Below, in pieces: positions 1 to 9,598 of a stretch of DNA of 64,000 bases. Source of the stretch: Curvibacter sp. AEP1-3. Its GTDB lineage: Bacteria > Pseudomonadota > Gammaproteobacteria > Burkholderiales > Burkholderiaceae_C. Within the stretch, counting starts at the first letter, position 1, and every line of letters begins with the position of its first letter. The notes beneath the pieces were generated by a model, which ran no database searches, was not told where the DNA came from, and saw only the letters and a list, made by a program, of their open reading frames with translations. The stretch covers positions 1,116,001 to 1,180,000 of the forward strand of contig NZ_CP015698.1 in assembly GCF_002163715.1 (NCBI RefSeq). Reading direction: 5' to 3'. The translations under genes and the position numbers were made by a program.

Positions 1-1158
1 GCTGCTGAAGTCGTCACTCAAGAATGGGGCCAAGGCCTGATCCGCTCCTGGAATACGGCCGGTTGGTTCAGCCTGCCGCAGCGTTTGGGTAACCGCATTG
101 CCCCGTTGATTGGAGCGGATGCGGATGAAGTGGTGGCCACCGATAGCACGTCTATCAACCTGTTCAAGGTGCTGTCTGCCGCCTTGTCCATTGCCGCGCA
201 GGACTCGCCTGAACGCAAGCTCATCGTGAGCGAGCGCAGCAACTTCCCCACCGACCTGTACATCGCCGAAGGCCTGTGCAAAGAGCGCGGCTACACCCTG
301 AAGCTGGTGGAGCCCGAAGAGATTGCCGCCGCACTGACTGCCGACGTGGCCGTGCTGATGCTCACCCATGTGAACTACCGCACCGGCGCCATGCACGACA
401 TGCTCGCCGTGACCGTTGCCGCCCACTCCGCTGGTGCTTTGATGATTTGGGACCTGGCCCACAGCGCGGGCGCGGTGCCAGTAACCCTCAAGGCCTCGGG
501 CGCCGACTTCTCAGTGGGCTGCGGCTACAAGTACCTGAACGGCGGCCCCGGCGCACCGGCCTTTGTGTGGGTACACCCCAAACACGCCGACCGCTTCTGG
601 CAGCCCCTGGCCGGCTGGTGGGGCCACGCGGCACCCTTTGCCTTCACCCCCGATTACCAACCCGCCCCCGGCATCACCCGCTACCTGTGCGGCACCCAGC
701 CCATCGTCAGCATGTCGCTCCTGGGCTGCGGGCTGGAGGGCTTTGAGGCCGCTGAAAAGCTGGGCGGCATGACGGCCCTGCGCGCCAAATCACTGGCATT
801 GACAGACCTGTTCATCCAGCTGGTGGAAGAGCGTTGCCAAGGCTACGGTCTGGGCTTGGCGACTCCGCGTGAGCACGCCCAGCGCGGCTCGCAGGTCTGC
901 CTGACGCGTGAGCACACGGCCGGTGGCGCCTTGGGCTCCGGTGCCTTTGCCATCGTGCAAGCGCTGATTGCACGCGGAGTGATTGGCGACTACCGCGCGG
1001 GCGATGGCGGCATCCACAAAGACATCTTGCGCTTTGGGTTTACGCCGCTGTACATCGGGTTTGAAGATGTGTGGAACGCGGTGGAGCACTTGCGCCAAGT
1101 CTTGGAAACTGGCGAGTGGCAAAAGCCCGAGTTCAACCAAAAGCACGCGGTGACCTGA
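1..1158 (+). CDS. kynU: Kynureninase, 5' end cut by window
   Basis: PLP-dependent hydrolase that cleaves L-kynurenine to anthranilate and alanine in the cytoplasmic tryptophan (kynurenine) pathway. The reading frame is open from base 1, so the start codon lies outside the window. The N-terminal part shows the family motifs [23 protein letters not shown] and DSTSINLFK. The PLP-binding lysine is expected in [12 protein letters not shown] (codon at 529-531). The C-terminal [13 protein letters not shown] segment is also typical. The stop codon lies one base before the kynA start, so the two genes are almost certainly cotranscribed and probably translationally coupled. Assignment is secure; only the N-terminus is missing. 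Confidence 0.96.
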   Translation, partial: AAEVVTQEWGQGLIRSWNTAGWFSLPQRLGNRIAPLIGADADEVVATDSTSINLFKVLSAALSIAAQDSPERKLIVSERSNFPTDLYIAEGLCKERGYTLKLVEPEEIAAALTADVAVLMLTHVNYRTGAMHDMLAVTVAAHSAGALMIWDLAHSAGAVPVTLKASGADFSVGCGYKYLNGGPGAPAFVWVHPKHADRFWQPLAGWWGHAAPFAFTPDYQPAPGITRYLCGTQPIVSMSLLGCGLEGFEAAEKLGGMTALRAKSLALTDLFIQLVEERCQGYGLGLATPREHAQRGSQVCLTREHTAGGALGSGAFAIVQALIARGVIGDYRAGDGGIHKDILRFGFTPLYIGFEDVWNAVEHLRQVLETGEWQKPEFNQKHAVT

Positions 1159-1159
1159 T

Positions 1160-2044
1160 ATGAGCAACACCACCTCTGGCTGCCCGATGCACGGCGGGGG
1201 CGCCCCCACCGCGGGCGAATCGATCGTCGCCGAAGAAAAAGCCCAGCTCGACTTCAGCAACTCCATGAGCTACGGCGACTACCTGCAGATCGACACCATC
1301 TTGGGTGCGCAAAAGCCGCTGTCCCCCACGCATGACGAGCTACTCTTCATCATCCAGCACCAGACCAGCGAGCTGTGGATGAAGCTCATGCTGCACGAGC
1401 TCACCGCCGCTATTGCGCACATCGCCCAAGACGACCTGCCGCCCGCCTTCAAGATGCTGGCGCGCGTGAGCAAGATCATGGAGCAGCTGGTGCATGCCTG
1501 GGATGTGCTGGCCACCATGACGCCGCCCGAGTACACCGCCATGCGACCCTACCTGGGTCAGAGTAGTGGCTTCCAGAGCTTTCAGTACCGCTGCATCGAG
1601 TTCTCGCTGGGCAACAAAAACGCCGCCATGCTCAAGCCTCACGCCCACGCGCCCGAGCGCCTGGCGTTGGTGCAAGCGGCGTATGAAGCGCCGTCTTTGT
1701 ATGACGAAGCCCTCAAGCTCATGGCCCGCCGCGGCATTGCCGTGCCCGCCAGCCACCTGCAGCGGGACTGGACCCAACCCTACACCGCCAGCCCCGAAGT
1801 CGAAGCCGCTTGGCTGCAGGTCTATCGCGACCCCAAGGCCCACTGGGACCTGTACCAACTGGCCGAAGAGCTGACCGACCTGGAAGACGCCTTCCGCCTC
1901 TGGCGCTTCCGCCACGTCACCACGGTGGAGCGCGTCATCGGCTTCAAGCGCGGCACCGGGGGAACCGGCGGCGTGAGCTACCTGCGCAAGATGCTGGACG
2001 TGGTGCTGTTCCCCGAGATCTGGACGCTGCGGACTGCGCTGTAG
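1160..2044 (+). CDS. kynA: Tryptophan 2,3-dioxygenase
   Basis: Heme-dependent cytosolic dioxygenase that opens the indole ring of L-tryptophan to N-formylkynurenine, the first step of the kynurenine pathway. The 294-residue length fits the bacterial family. Visible signatures are the substrate-pocket segment around [11 protein letters not shown], the helix with [15 protein letters not shown], and the [10 protein letters not shown] core motif. The C-terminus contains [17 protein letters not shown], where the glycine-rich loop closes over the active site. It starts one base after the kynU stop. A formamidase (kynB) would complete the route to anthranilate but is not in this window; it may lie upstream of kynU. 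Confidence 0.97.
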   Translation: MSNTTSGCPMHGGGAPTAGESIVAEEKAQLDFSNSMSYGDYLQIDTILGAQKPLSPTHDELLFIIQHQTSELWMKLMLHELTAAIAHIAQDDLPPAFKMLARVSKIMEQLVHAWDVLATMTPPEYTAMRPYLGQSSGFQSFQYRCIEFSLGNKNAAMLKPHAHAPERLALVQAAYEAPSLYDEALKLMARRGIAVPASHLQRDWTQPYTASPEVEAAWLQVYRDPKAHWDLYQLAEELTDLEDAFRLWRFRHVTTVERVIGFKRGTGGTGGVSYLRKMLDVVLFPEIWTLRTAL

Positions 2045-2068
2045 GCCAGTTACAAGCCAAATAGGCTG

Positions 2069-2115
2069 CTAGCGCATGTGGAATATGCGCGAGCGGCTAT
2101 CAAATAAATAGCAAT
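2069..2115. repeat. Dispersed palindromic repeat, copy 1
   Basis: Two hairpins in a row: GCGCAT/ATGCGC (2072-2077 with 2085-2090) and GCTAT/ATAGC (2096-2100 with 2108-2112). It lies between the convergent kynA and DinB-like genes, where it could act as a bidirectional transcript end. Other copies are at 4375, 6939, 8474, 10781, 37573, 44313 and 45471, and inside genes at 20457, 28721 and 54535. Confidence 0.85.
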
Positions 2116-2125
2116 CTACTGCTAC

Positions 2126-2632
2126 TCAAGCGGGCTGGCGCCGTGCCGGCTCGCGCTGGTGCAAGAACTTGGTGAGCAGGTCACGCGGTGGCGCCATGCC
2201 TATGCCCTTAAGCACCTGCCCCACATTGCCACGGTGGTACGAGCCGTGGGCCAACACGTGGAAGAGCATCTCCTCGCGCGTCATGCGGCCGGCATCCCCA
2301 TCGGTGAACTGAAAGCTCAGGTTCTCGGCCAACGCTGATTCGCTCTGCCCCGCCACATAGGCCTCAAACCAGTGGTCCGTCTCGGCAGCGGCGAAATGCA
2401 AGTCACCTAACGCGGGCGTGTCGTCGGTGTTGGTCTGGGTGTAGCCATGCGCCTCGCCCAACAAATGGGCGCGGAAGATGCGGTCCACCACATAGATGTG
2501 GTTCAGCGTGCGGGTGGCTGTGTGCAGCGGCTCGGCATGCTGGACCGCGTCCACCAGATGCATGGCATCAAACAACTCGGCATTGGCCCACGTCTTCTGG
2601 GCGAACAGGGTTTTGAGAATGGCGAGGGACAT
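2126..2632 (-). CDS. DinB-family protein
   Basis: A 168-residue protein of the DinB/YfiT-like four-helix-bundle superfamily, whose members carry a three-histidine metal site and often act as thiol-dependent transferases. The C-terminal helix shows the characteristic HVLAHGSYHRGNVGQVL segment, in which the His residues would be metal ligands; an upstream His lies in RTLNHIYVVDRIFRAHL. Convergent with kynA and separated from it by a palindromic repeat. The substrate cannot be told from sequence, and the family name does not imply a role in DNA damage. Confidence 0.85.
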   Translation of the reverse strand: MSLAILKTLFAQKTWANAELFDAMHLVDAVQHAEPLHTATRTLNHIYVVDRIFRAHLLGEAHGYTQTNTDDTPALGDLHFAAAETDHWFEAYVAGQSESALAENLSFQFTDGDAGRMTREEMLFHVLAHGSYHRGNVGQVLKGIGMAPPRDLLTKFLHQREPARRQPA

Positions 2633-3260
2633 TGCAGATTCCGGAGTGGATGGCTGTGGGGGCTTACTGATTATCGGATGCGAGCTTCGGGGACGTGCTG
2701 TTCTTAAATTGGGTTGCTGTCTGGAGGGAGGCCCCTAGCTTGGCATGTGTAAATGCAGCATTTCCGTTCAATAGAAGCCCGGGATCAAACCCATTTCTTG
2801 CCGCTTTGGGCCAGTTGCGTTCCTCGATCAATGACGGCTTTGAAGCTCCATGGCATCCAGTGAATCTGGGAGGATTCAACAGGCCATTGCAAGCTACTCC
2901 GAAACCAATAGTCTGTCCGAAGCGACACACGCGCGATGGAACAGTCGACCAAATTCCGTCATCTGAATGTAGTGGTACTCAAACCCAAACATGCTAAATC
3001 GGGCGTGGGCCACTTGCAGACTAGTGACCAATGATTGTTTGTGTGGCCCGTCCGTCCTTCCTCAGAAATCAAAGTAGGTCATACAAGGATGAGGGAAGAA
3101 ATAGCGGCAATTTACACGTCAAAATTGCAGCGCAACAGGATTCAATCTATGACAGCTCTATGCAAAGTGACCGAAGGCAATCTTTAGGCTCAACCTCTAC
3201 CAATTTCCGAACGCATCAAAACTGGATCTGCTCGCGCAGCAAAACTTCTTTTCTCGTTCA
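2633..3260. other. Intergenic stretch without a supported gene
   Basis: About 630 bases of visibly lower GC than the neighbours. Only short, unconvincing frames are present; the best is a 32-codon one starting at 2936 with no clear ribosome binding site. I see no tRNA, no strong terminator and no recognisable gene remnant. The composition suggests that it belongs to the same foreign or decayed islet as the membrane-protein gene downstream. Confidence 0.5.
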
Positions 3261-3824
3261 ATGTTTTCCAAGATTTTGTCAGGCAAGTACTCTCAAGAAA
3301 GACTCCAGCTCTTAACGGTTGCTGTTAGCTGCGTAGTGCTCATCACGCTGAACGCTACTGTGTATTTTTTTGTACCCCTTAGCCAAGAAATAACGCTTCA
3401 ACCCTTAACGGGTGCTGGTACTGAAATCACTCCCACAGTAAAGATGCTTTACCTTGGAGCACTAGGGACATTCATGACAGTTGCACTTTCCCTGGTTCGA
3501 AATCCGGCGAGGTGGATTATTTGTTTTTTTCTTTTTATTGCAATTGTTCTATTGGGACGTTTCACGCTTTCGAAGCTAAACATCGTTCTCGATGAGTCGA
3601 TACCGAAATTAGTCCAAGGGAAGCTGAAAGAAATTTCAAAAGAAACAAGACGCGGTAAAACTCTCTGGGCCATTATCAAAGATGAAAATGATCAGCCGAT
3701 TCTGATCACAACGAGGTTCGACGTTTCCCGCAAGCTTGTGCAGGTTGATGGGACAAGCGTGACCCTCTTCATGTGTGAGGGATACTTTAAAAAGCCCTAC
3801 ATCTGCACTGAAACACCCAAGTAG
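3261..3824 (+). CDS. Hypothetical membrane protein
   Basis: I do not recognise this 187-residue protein. Hydrophobic segments at about residues 16-40, 62-79 and 84-101 suggest three inner-membrane helices. They are followed by a soluble C-terminal half of about 85 residues containing KEISKETRRGKTLWAIIKDEN and ending in a Cys-containing CEGYFKKPYICTETPK. Base composition is clearly more AT-rich than in neighbouring genes, and both flanks (about 630 bases each) lack genes, so it sits alone in a probable acquired islet. Start taken at the ATG preceding FSKILSGKY; no strong ribosome binding site was identified. Confidence 0.6.
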   Translation: MFSKILSGKYSQERLQLLTVAVSCVVLITLNATVYFFVPLSQEITLQPLTGAGTEITPTVKMLYLGALGTFMTVALSLVRNPARWIICFFLFIAIVLLGRFTLSKLNIVLDESIPKLVQGKLKEISKETRRGKTLWAIIKDENDQPILITTRFDVSRKLVQVDGTSVTLFMCEGYFKKPYICTETPK

Positions 3825-4455
3825 TTGATTTGACTTGATTGCAGAGCAAAAGAGTGATTCCTATCAATCTGCGGCGCCGCTTCTGAGCGTCTACTTCTAA
3901 GGCATTGCTTCTGCTTAAGGCCACAACTTTTTTTGTGTGTAGCAAGTCCGCAGCCAAGTCGAAATTCAGAGATGTCAGAAGTCCGCTTTGAGTCGAAAGT
4001 GAACGCTTTCAACAACACAGAGATGTTTCACTGCATAGATTCAACGTCGAGCCCGGCACTCGCCACCGAGTCCAGATGTTTGGGCCTCCGACCGAACACT
4101 TCGCCACCAACCAAAGCATCCCCCATATATCTCCCGAACACTCCTTGGCATCACCAAGCAATGGAGCCCCCATAACCATCACTTGCTTCATCCGCTATGA
4201 GATTGTCCCGTTCCAGAAAGATCTGTTCTCGGGCTACGCCAACACCTCTTCCCGCATCACTCAAGGCTAGAGCTGACATTTGCTAAGCCCTTCTGAGTCT
4301 CTCAAGGGCAACAACTACGAAAGCACATAGATGGTCTGATGCCATCAATCAACGCGTTATGAATGAAATTGACCTCTAGCGCACACCGAATGTGCGCTAG
4401 CAGCTATTCATTTGATAGCATGTGATTTATCCGCAAGCCCCCACAAGGACCCCAC
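3825..4455. other. Intergenic stretch, mostly empty
   Basis: About 630 bases of low GC with no supported coding sequence. The only structured part is the palindromic repeat near 4375-4432, just upstream of the alcohol dehydrogenase gene. Short frames at 3933-4270 have no homology I recognise and no codon-usage support. Confidence 0.5.
4375..4432. repeat. Dispersed palindromic repeat, copy 2
   Basis: The most regular copy. The first hairpin has perfect 10-base arms, CTAGCGCACA (4376-4385) and TGTGCGCTAG (4391-4400), with a 5-base loop. The second pairs GCTAT (4403-4407) with ATAGC (4415-4419). It lies 24 bases before the alcohol dehydrogenase start, so it may be in that gene's leader. Confidence 0.88.
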
Positions 4456-5496
4456 ATGCAAGCCGTTGTCTACGAAGCCTTTTCCGCCCCACCCCGCCTG
4501 CAAACCGTGCCGGACCCGACGCCGGAGGCGCATGGCGTGGTCGTGAAGGTGCAGGCTACCGGCGTGTGCCGCAGCGATTGGCATGGTTGGGTGGGGCATG
4601 ACACCGACATCGTGCTGCCCCACGTCCCCGGCCACGAGCTGGCGGGCACGGTGGAAGCCGTGGGCAAAGACGTAACCTGCTGGAAGGTGGGCGACCGCGT
4701 CACCGTGCCCTTTGTGGGCGGCTGCGGCAGCTGCCCGGAGTGCCACTCGGGCAACCAGCAGGTGTGCGAAAAGCAGTTCCAGCCCGGGTTCACGCACTGG
4801 GGTTCGTTCGCGCAGTATGTGTCCATCCACAAGGCAGACCTGAACCTTGTGGCTCTGCCCGAGACCTTGGACTTTGCCACCGCCGCCAGCCTGGGCTGCC
4901 GCTTTGTGACCTCATTCCGCGCGGTGGTCGATCAGGGCAAGACCTCTGCGGGCCAATGGGTGGCGGTGCACGGCTGTGGCGGCGTGGGCCTGTCAGCCAT
5001 CATGATTGCCCACGCGGTGGGCGCCAATGTGGTGGCCATCGACATCTCGGAAGACAAGCTCGCCATGGCGCGTGCCATGGGTGCGGTGGCCACGGTCAAT
5101 GCCACCCAGGTGGCCAACGTGGTCGAGGCGGTGATGGAGATCACGCAAGGCGGCGCGCATGTGTCGCTGGATGCGCTGGGCCACCCCACCACCTGCTTCA
5201 ACTCCATCAGCAACCTGCGCCGACGGGGCAAACACATTCAGGTGGGGTTGATGCTGGCCGAGAACAGCACGCCGGCCATTCCCATGGCCAAGGTCATCGC
5301 CCATGAGCTGGAGATTTTGGGCAGCCACGGCATGCAGGCCCACCGCTACGGCGCCATGCTGGACATGGTGCGCACCGGCAAGCTGGCCCCTGAAAAGCTA
5401 GTAGGCAAAAAGATCAACCTTCAGCAGTCGATCGACGCGCTGATGAACATGGACAAGTTTGAAGTAGCGGGCGTGACCGTGATCACCGAGTTCTGA
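4456..5496 (+). CDS. Zinc-dependent alcohol dehydrogenase
   Basis: Medium-chain dehydrogenase/reductase, 346 residues, predicted to interconvert an alcohol and an aldehyde or ketone with NAD(P). Catalytic zinc ligands are visible as Cys38 ([10 protein letters not shown]), His60-Glu61 (GHE) and Cys148 (SLGCRF). The structural zinc lobe has Cys90, Cys93, Cys96 and Cys104. The nucleotide-binding fold carries GCGGVGLS at about 173-180, followed by an acidic residue in VVAIDIS, which favours NAD. The nearest characterised types are zinc alcohol dehydrogenases of the YogA/AdhA kind; the substrate is unknown. Convergent with the CoA-transferase gene, 21 bases apart. Confidence 0.92.
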   Translation: MQAVVYEAFSAPPRLQTVPDPTPEAHGVVVKVQATGVCRSDWHGWVGHDTDIVLPHVPGHELAGTVEAVGKDVTCWKVGDRVTVPFVGGCGSCPECHSGNQQVCEKQFQPGFTHWGSFAQYVSIHKADLNLVALPETLDFATAASLGCRFVTSFRAVVDQGKTSAGQWVAVHGCGGVGLSAIMIAHAVGANVVAIDISEDKLAMARAMGAVATVNATQVANVVEAVMEITQGGAHVSLDALGHPTTCFNSISNLRRRGKHIQVGLMLAENSTPAIPMAKVIAHELEILGSHGMQAHRYGAMLDMVRTGKLAPEKLVGKKINLQQSIDALMNMDKFEVAGVTVITEF

Positions 5497-5517
5497 CACT
5501 CTCTGCCAGTCGACGAC

Positions 5518-6813
5518 TCACAAAATCTTCAGTTGCTTGGCCTGTGCGGTCAGCTCATCGCGGAACTTGGGGTGTGCAATGGCGATGAGCTCTTGCGTGC
5601 GCTGCTTCATGGACTTGCCGCGCAGCTGGGCCACGCCGTATTCGGTGACCACGTAGTTGATGTCGTTCTTGCTGGTGGTGACGTGGGTGCACGGCGACAG
5701 CGAAGGCACGATGCGGGAGATGGTGTCGTCCTTGGCGGTAGACGGCAGCACGATGAAGGCCTTGCCTCCCTTGGACCGGTTGGCCGCGCGCACAAAGTCC
5801 GACTGGCCGCCGGTGCCGGAATACGGCGCATGGCCCAGGCTCTCGGAGCCGCACTGGCCCAAAAAATCGATCTGCAAGGTGGCGTTGATGGCTACCAGGT
5901 TGTCGTTCAGGCCTGCAATGGCCGGATCGTTGGTGAACTCTACCGGGTGCATCTCCAGCCCCGGGTTGCGGTGCATAAAGCGGTATAGCTTGGCCGAACC
6001 CAGGCCGAAGGTGGCCACCATTTTTCCGGGCATGAAGTTCTTGCGCCGGTTGGTCACGGCACCCGCCTCTACCAGGGTCATGATGCCGTCGCCAATCATC
6101 TCCGTGTGGATGCCCAGGTCCTTTTTGCCGGTGAGCTGCATGACCACCGCGTCCGGGATGCCGCCATAGCCGATCTGCAATGTGGAACCGTCGTCAATCA
6201 AATCGGCCACGTACTTGCCAATGGCCTGCTGCACCGGCCCGATCTTCGGCAGGCCCACCTCCATGACCGGCGCATCGCTCTCCACCAGCGCCGCCACTTG
6301 CGAGATGTGCACATGGCAGTTGCCAAAGGCAAATGGCACGTTGGGGTTGACCTCCAGCACCACGGCGCGGGCTTTTTTGACGGCCGCCATGGTGTAGTCC
6401 GCGCCCAGGCTCAGCGCGAAGAAGCCATGTTCGTCCATGGGCGACGCCATGGCAAACACCACGTCTGCCGCCATCTGCCCGCGCTCGATTTGCGCCGGAA
6501 TTTCCGAGAAATAGTTGGGGATGAAGTCAATCCATCCCTCTTGCCCGCCGGCCCGTGTGGCCCCGCCAAAAAAGAAGGCAACGTGGCGCACGTGTTCGGT
6601 GGTGGCGGGGTCGATGTAGCCGTACTTGCGCATGGCCAGAATCTGGCAAACCTTCACATCGCGAAAGCTGCGCCGCTGCTCTGACAGCGCGGTGAGCAAA
6701 CTGGGTGGTTCGCCCACACCGGTGGGGACGATGATGGTGTCGCCATCACGCACCTGCCGGATGGCTTGGTCGGCGGATGTGCGTTTGTGTTCGTAAGACT
6801 GCTGGTGCGTCAT
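5518..6813 (-). CDS. Acetyl-CoA hydrolase/4-hydroxybutyrate CoA-transferase family protein
   Basis: A 431-residue class I CoA-transferase of the Cat1/AbfT-like family, expected to move CoA between acetyl-CoA and another carboxylate or to hydrolyse acyl-CoA. Family segments are IVPTGVGEPPSLL near the N-terminus, QIGYGGIPDAVV, GIHTEMIGDG (the Glu of this type of motif is the usual acyl-accepting residue), YSGTGGQSDFVRAA and the C-terminal VTEYGVAQLRGKS. The protein is a little shorter than typical AbfT but contains both halves. Single gene with about 160 bases to the next gene on the same strand. Substrate cannot be assigned. Confidence 0.9.
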   Translation of the reverse strand: MTHQQSYEHKRTSADQAIRQVRDGDTIIVPTGVGEPPSLLTALSEQRRSFRDVKVCQILAMRKYGYIDPATTEHVRHVAFFFGGATRAGGQEGWIDFIPNYFSEIPAQIERGQMAADVVFAMASPMDEHGFFALSLGADYTMAAVKKARAVVLEVNPNVPFAFGNCHVHISQVAALVESDAPVMEVGLPKIGPVQQAIGKYVADLIDDGSTLQIGYGGIPDAVVMQLTGKKDLGIHTEMIGDGIMTLVEAGAVTNRRKNFMPGKMVATFGLGSAKLYRFMHRNPGLEMHPVEFTNDPAIAGLNDNLVAINATLQIDFLGQCGSESLGHAPYSGTGGQSDFVRAANRSKGGKAFIVLPSTAKDDTISRIVPSLSPCTHVTTSKNDINYVVTEYGVAQLRGKSMKQRTQELIAIAHPKFRDELTAQAKQLKIL

Positions 6814-6938
6814 GGGGGGCCTGCGTGTGGGGTGGAGATGATGAACCGCCTGATTCTTCGCCCTCTAACTGACGCAGTGCTTGCCCCGGGACTGACGCAG
6901 ATCAATCGCATACCGAAAATACTGCCAACGCTCTTCCG

Positions 6939-6973
6939 GCATGCGCGAGAAGCTACGTTTTTAATAGCAATTT
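6939..6973. repeat. Dispersed palindromic repeat, partial copy 3
   Basis: Partial copy containing ATGCGCGAGAAGCTAC and ending in AATAGCAATT. It abuts the stop codon of the minus-strand secreted-protein gene at 6972, the same position relative to a gene end as several other copies. Confidence 0.65.
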
Positions 6974-8369
6974 AGAAGGGAACGTCCTTCTTGCCTTCGC
7001 CCTTGGCATTTACATTGATGGACTGCACGGCCGTCAGGCCTATATCGGAAAATACCGCATCGAATATTTGCGGTACCCATGCACCTTGCGCTTTGAACTC
7101 GGTGGCGTAGCGGATGATGATGGGGTTGCTGGCATCTACCCAATACTTCACCGACATAGCTCCCTGGTTAGGGTACTGGTATGCGACTTGGGCTACGCCT
7201 TTGGTGGCTACCAAACGGGCGATCTCGGCATTCCAGTCCGACACCACTTCGTCACTGACACCCACCGGTGCTACGGTGCCCGAAAAAGCCTCTGCCGCAA
7301 AAATGGGAAAGTTGGCTGAACTGCTTTGCAGGCACAGCCCCATGGATTTTTTGACAATGAAGATCCTGGATGAGCCCGCTGTTTTAAATGTGGTGTGGAC
7401 CACAGATTGCATAGGCACATTCGGCAAACTGAAGTTCGCGCCGAATTGCGGAATGCACGCAAGCAGACTGGACTTGAGATTGTCTCCATCGGCACTGCGC
7501 AGTTCAAAAGTCTTCCTTATGCGAATGTCCGCTACCGGTATGACATCGGTAAACGTGGACTGAATGCGGTTGTCTATTGCAACGGGGCGCCCTGTCGCCA
7601 CCGACCCGGCAAAGGGTGCTGGCAAATTGATGCTGCTTGCACTACCGTCTGTAGCCGCCAACAAGCTGAGTCCGGTAGCGTGAATCCAAGGCTGCAAATG
7701 GGCAGCGTAAACCGGGTCACTCAAATTCCCTTCCTGCCTGACAAAGAAAACAACATCAAAGGCAAACCCACGGAAGCGGCTGGCACTGATATTGACCAAG
7801 ACCACGTTGTCTGGCAGCGTGTGCGCATCCGGCGCCACTGGGGACAGTGCCGCCTTGATCCATAGGTTGCTGCTAGCTGCCGCATCGGTCACCGTTTTTT
7901 TGAAATTGGATAAACCTGCGCTGCTTGCACACACATACGCGCTGGATGAAGCTACCTCAGCCGCAGAGCGCTCTGAAAAGTTGTCTACCCACTGGTTTTT
8001 ACTCGTGCTCGGGTTGCAGGGCTTTCTGCCAGTATCCAGGTTGCTCAAACGGCCCGTGATAGACACAAACATCAACGGCAGCAGGCTGCCGGGCTCGCTG
8101 TTCTTGAAGGTCAGGTCATGTTTTGCAACGGAGCCCGTGGGTTCGCGTGTCCGCATATTGACCACGGCAATTTCTTTCACACTGTGCCCCACCAGGGTCC
8201 ATTGCCCCGGTGGTATCGGAAAGGGCTTGGAGAATAAACCCAGGCCCACGCCCCCTTGGACAGAGGCACCAATCGCCAAATTTTCATAGTGCGTGGGATT
8301 GGCCGGCTGGGCATGCGCAGCCCCTCCCAAACACAGCGCCAAAGCCACCCAGTGCGGTACGAATTTCAT
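6972..8369 (-). CDS. Hypothetical secreted protein
   Basis: I do not recognise the family. The 465-residue product begins with a classical Sec signal, MKFVPHWVALALCLGGAAHA, with probable cleavage after AHA, so it is likely periplasmic or exported. The mature part is rich in Ser/Thr and short beta-like segments and has scattered Cys residues (for example RKPCNPST, SAYVCASS, SLLACIPQFG, MGLCLQSS) that could form disulfides. The start is placed at 8369 rather than at an upstream in-frame codon (8396) because AAGGGAG lies about nine bases before it and the signal peptide starts there. Single gene. Confidence 0.7.
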   Translation of the reverse strand: MKFVPHWVALALCLGGAAHAQPANPTHYENLAIGASVQGGVGLGLFSKPFPIPPGQWTLVGHSVKEIAVVNMRTREPTGSVAKHDLTFKNSEPGSLLPLMFVSITGRLSNLDTGRKPCNPSTSKNQWVDNFSERSAAEVASSSAYVCASSAGLSNFKKTVTDAAASSNLWIKAALSPVAPDAHTLPDNVVLVNISASRFRGFAFDVVFFVRQEGNLSDPVYAAHLQPWIHATGLSLLAATDGSASSINLPAPFAGSVATGRPVAIDNRIQSTFTDVIPVADIRIRKTFELRSADGDNLKSSLLACIPQFGANFSLPNVPMQSVVHTTFKTAGSSRIFIVKKSMGLCLQSSSANFPIFAAEAFSGTVAPVGVSDEVVSDWNAEIARLVATKGVAQVAYQYPNQGAMSVKYWVDASNPIIIRYATEFKAQGAWVPQIFDAVFSDIGLTAVQSINVNAKGEGKKDVPF

Positions 8370-8473
8370 ATACAAACACTCCCTTATTGGCCGCATCGCG
8401 GGAAAGACCGGGGAACTCTACACGATGAAATATTGCACCGTGGCCTTTCCAATACCCAATATAAAAATATGCC

Positions 8474-8520
8474 ACTAGCGCAGATGGGATTTTCGCCAGC
8501 AGCTCCTCATTTGATAGCAA
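8474..8520. repeat. Dispersed palindromic repeat, copy 4
   Basis: Starts CTAGCGCAGATGGGA and ends TTTGATAGCAA. Its last 14 bases overlap the end of the phytanoyl-CoA-dioxygenase-like gene: the stop codon and the last codons (VAIK) are supplied by the repeat. Confidence 0.8.
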
Positions 8521-9361
8521 CCAAGGGAAACAGCGCATCGTCCATCACCGCGCCATCCGGCAAACGGTCTGCCAGCCCGGCAAACGGGGGCGAGGTGCGC
8601 CAGCTGCGCACAGCGTGGCGGGCATCGTCGCCCAGATAGCGGGCTGAGAACACGCGGCGCCGCGTGCCCGGCCCTACCCCGCTGCTGGCGTGTAGGGCCA
8701 GCATGTGGAATGCAACGGCATCGCCGGGCTGCAAGGCCCAGGCGAGTTGCTCAAACTTTTCAGGGTGTGCATCGATGGCAGGCAGCTCGGCCAGCGTGCC
8801 TACAGGAAACCACTTGGCCTGCTGGTCGCGGAAGGTGCGCGGCATGTACCAGGTGCCCGCGTGCGAGCCAGCCACAAAGCGCAGCGTGCTCTCCAGAGGC
8901 ACAGGGTCCACGGGTATCCAGAAGCTCACGTTCTGCCGGCCGGCCACGTTGTAGTAGGGCTGGTCCTGGTGCCAGGGGGTGGGTTGGCGGGTGCCCGGCT
9001 CTTTGACCAGAAGGTGGTCGTGGTAGATGCGCACCGTGTCGCTTTGCATCAGCTGCGCGGCGACCAAGGGCAAGGCGCTGTGCTGCATGACGGCCGTGTA
9101 GTCCGGGTTGTGTTGCCAGGTGCAAAAGTCTTCAACAAAGCGGCCCGGGTCGTCCGGCTGGCTGGCCACCAAAGCCAGCGGGCTCAGGTGCGCCAGGTTG
9201 TGCTCGATGCCACGCTCCAGCTGCGCCACTTCAGCGGGCGTGAGCACACCGCGAAGCACCACAGCGCCGTAGCGTGCGTAATGGTGAACGGTGTCGGGCG
9301 GCAGGGTGTAGCGCATGGGATGCAGAGGCGAATGATGAATGGAAAGCAGTTTATCTGCCAC
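8507..9361 (-). CDS. Phytanoyl-CoA dioxygenase family protein
   Basis: Fe(II)/2-oxoglutarate-dependent oxygenase of the PhyH family, about 270-284 residues. The iron-binding triad is visible as His and Asp in PTPWHQDQPYYNV and the distal His in HMLALHASSGVGPGT; the Arg in TRRRVFSARYLGDD is in the usual place for binding 2-oxoglutarate. Two starts are possible: a GTG at 9361 or an ATG at 9316 (MRYTLPPDTVHHY), and neither has a strong Shine-Dalgarno. The ATG fits better the usual family N-terminus just before the YARYGAVVLRG strand. The C-terminus is encoded by a dispersed repeat. Substrate unknown. Confidence 0.88.
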   Translation of the reverse strand: MADKLLSIHHSPLHPMRYTLPPDTVHHYARYGAVVLRGVLTPAEVAQLERGIEHNLAHLSPLALVASQPDDPGRFVEDFCTWQHNPDYTAVMQHSALPLVAAQLMQSDTVRIYHDHLLVKEPGTRQPTPWHQDQPYYNVAGRQNVSFWIPVDPVPLESTLRFVAGSHAGTWYMPRTFRDQQAKWFPVGTLAELPAIDAHPEKFEQLAWALQPGDAVAFHMLALHASSGVGPGTRRRVFSARYLGDDARHAVRSWRTSPPFAGLADRLPDGAVMDDALFPLVAIK

Positions 9362-9418
9362 CCATCATCAACGTAACGCAGCTACCGTCAGTTAGACTGG
9401 GCCAAAGGAAACATCACT

Positions 9419-9589
9419 ATGGCCGGCGTATTTGGCAAAGACCCCAACATGAAGCGAAAAGGTAGCCGGGAGGAGCTGGACCGCATCATGGCTGAGCGAG
9501 CCCGCAACAAGGAAGCTGCGGCAGCCAGGTTCAAGCTCAAGAAGCCGGCCGCCGCAAGCACCCCGAAGGCAGAGACCCCCAAGGCATAA
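9419..9589 (+). CDS. Small basic hypothetical protein
   Basis: A 56-residue frame, MAGVFGKDPNMKRKGSREEL onward, rich in Lys, Arg and Ala and predicted to be helical, with an Ala/Pro/Lys tail ending in TPKA. An AAGGAA about ten bases upstream supports translation. It starts about 58 bases after, and divergently from, the PhyH-like gene start at 9361. No function recognised; the coherent composition and ribosome binding site make it more likely real than not. Confidence 0.6.
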   Translation: MAGVFGKDPNMKRKGSREELDRIMAERARNKEAAAARFKLKKPAAASTPKAETPKA

Positions 9590-9598
9590 ACCGCCCCC

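Noticed and set aside
2936..3034. A 32-codon frame in the gene-free stretch
   Set aside because: No ribosome binding site, no recognisable family, and composition like the surrounding non-coding DNA.
3933..4270. Several overlapping short frames after the low-GC membrane gene
   Set aside because: They overlap each other on both strands, have no recognisable motifs and lack start signals.
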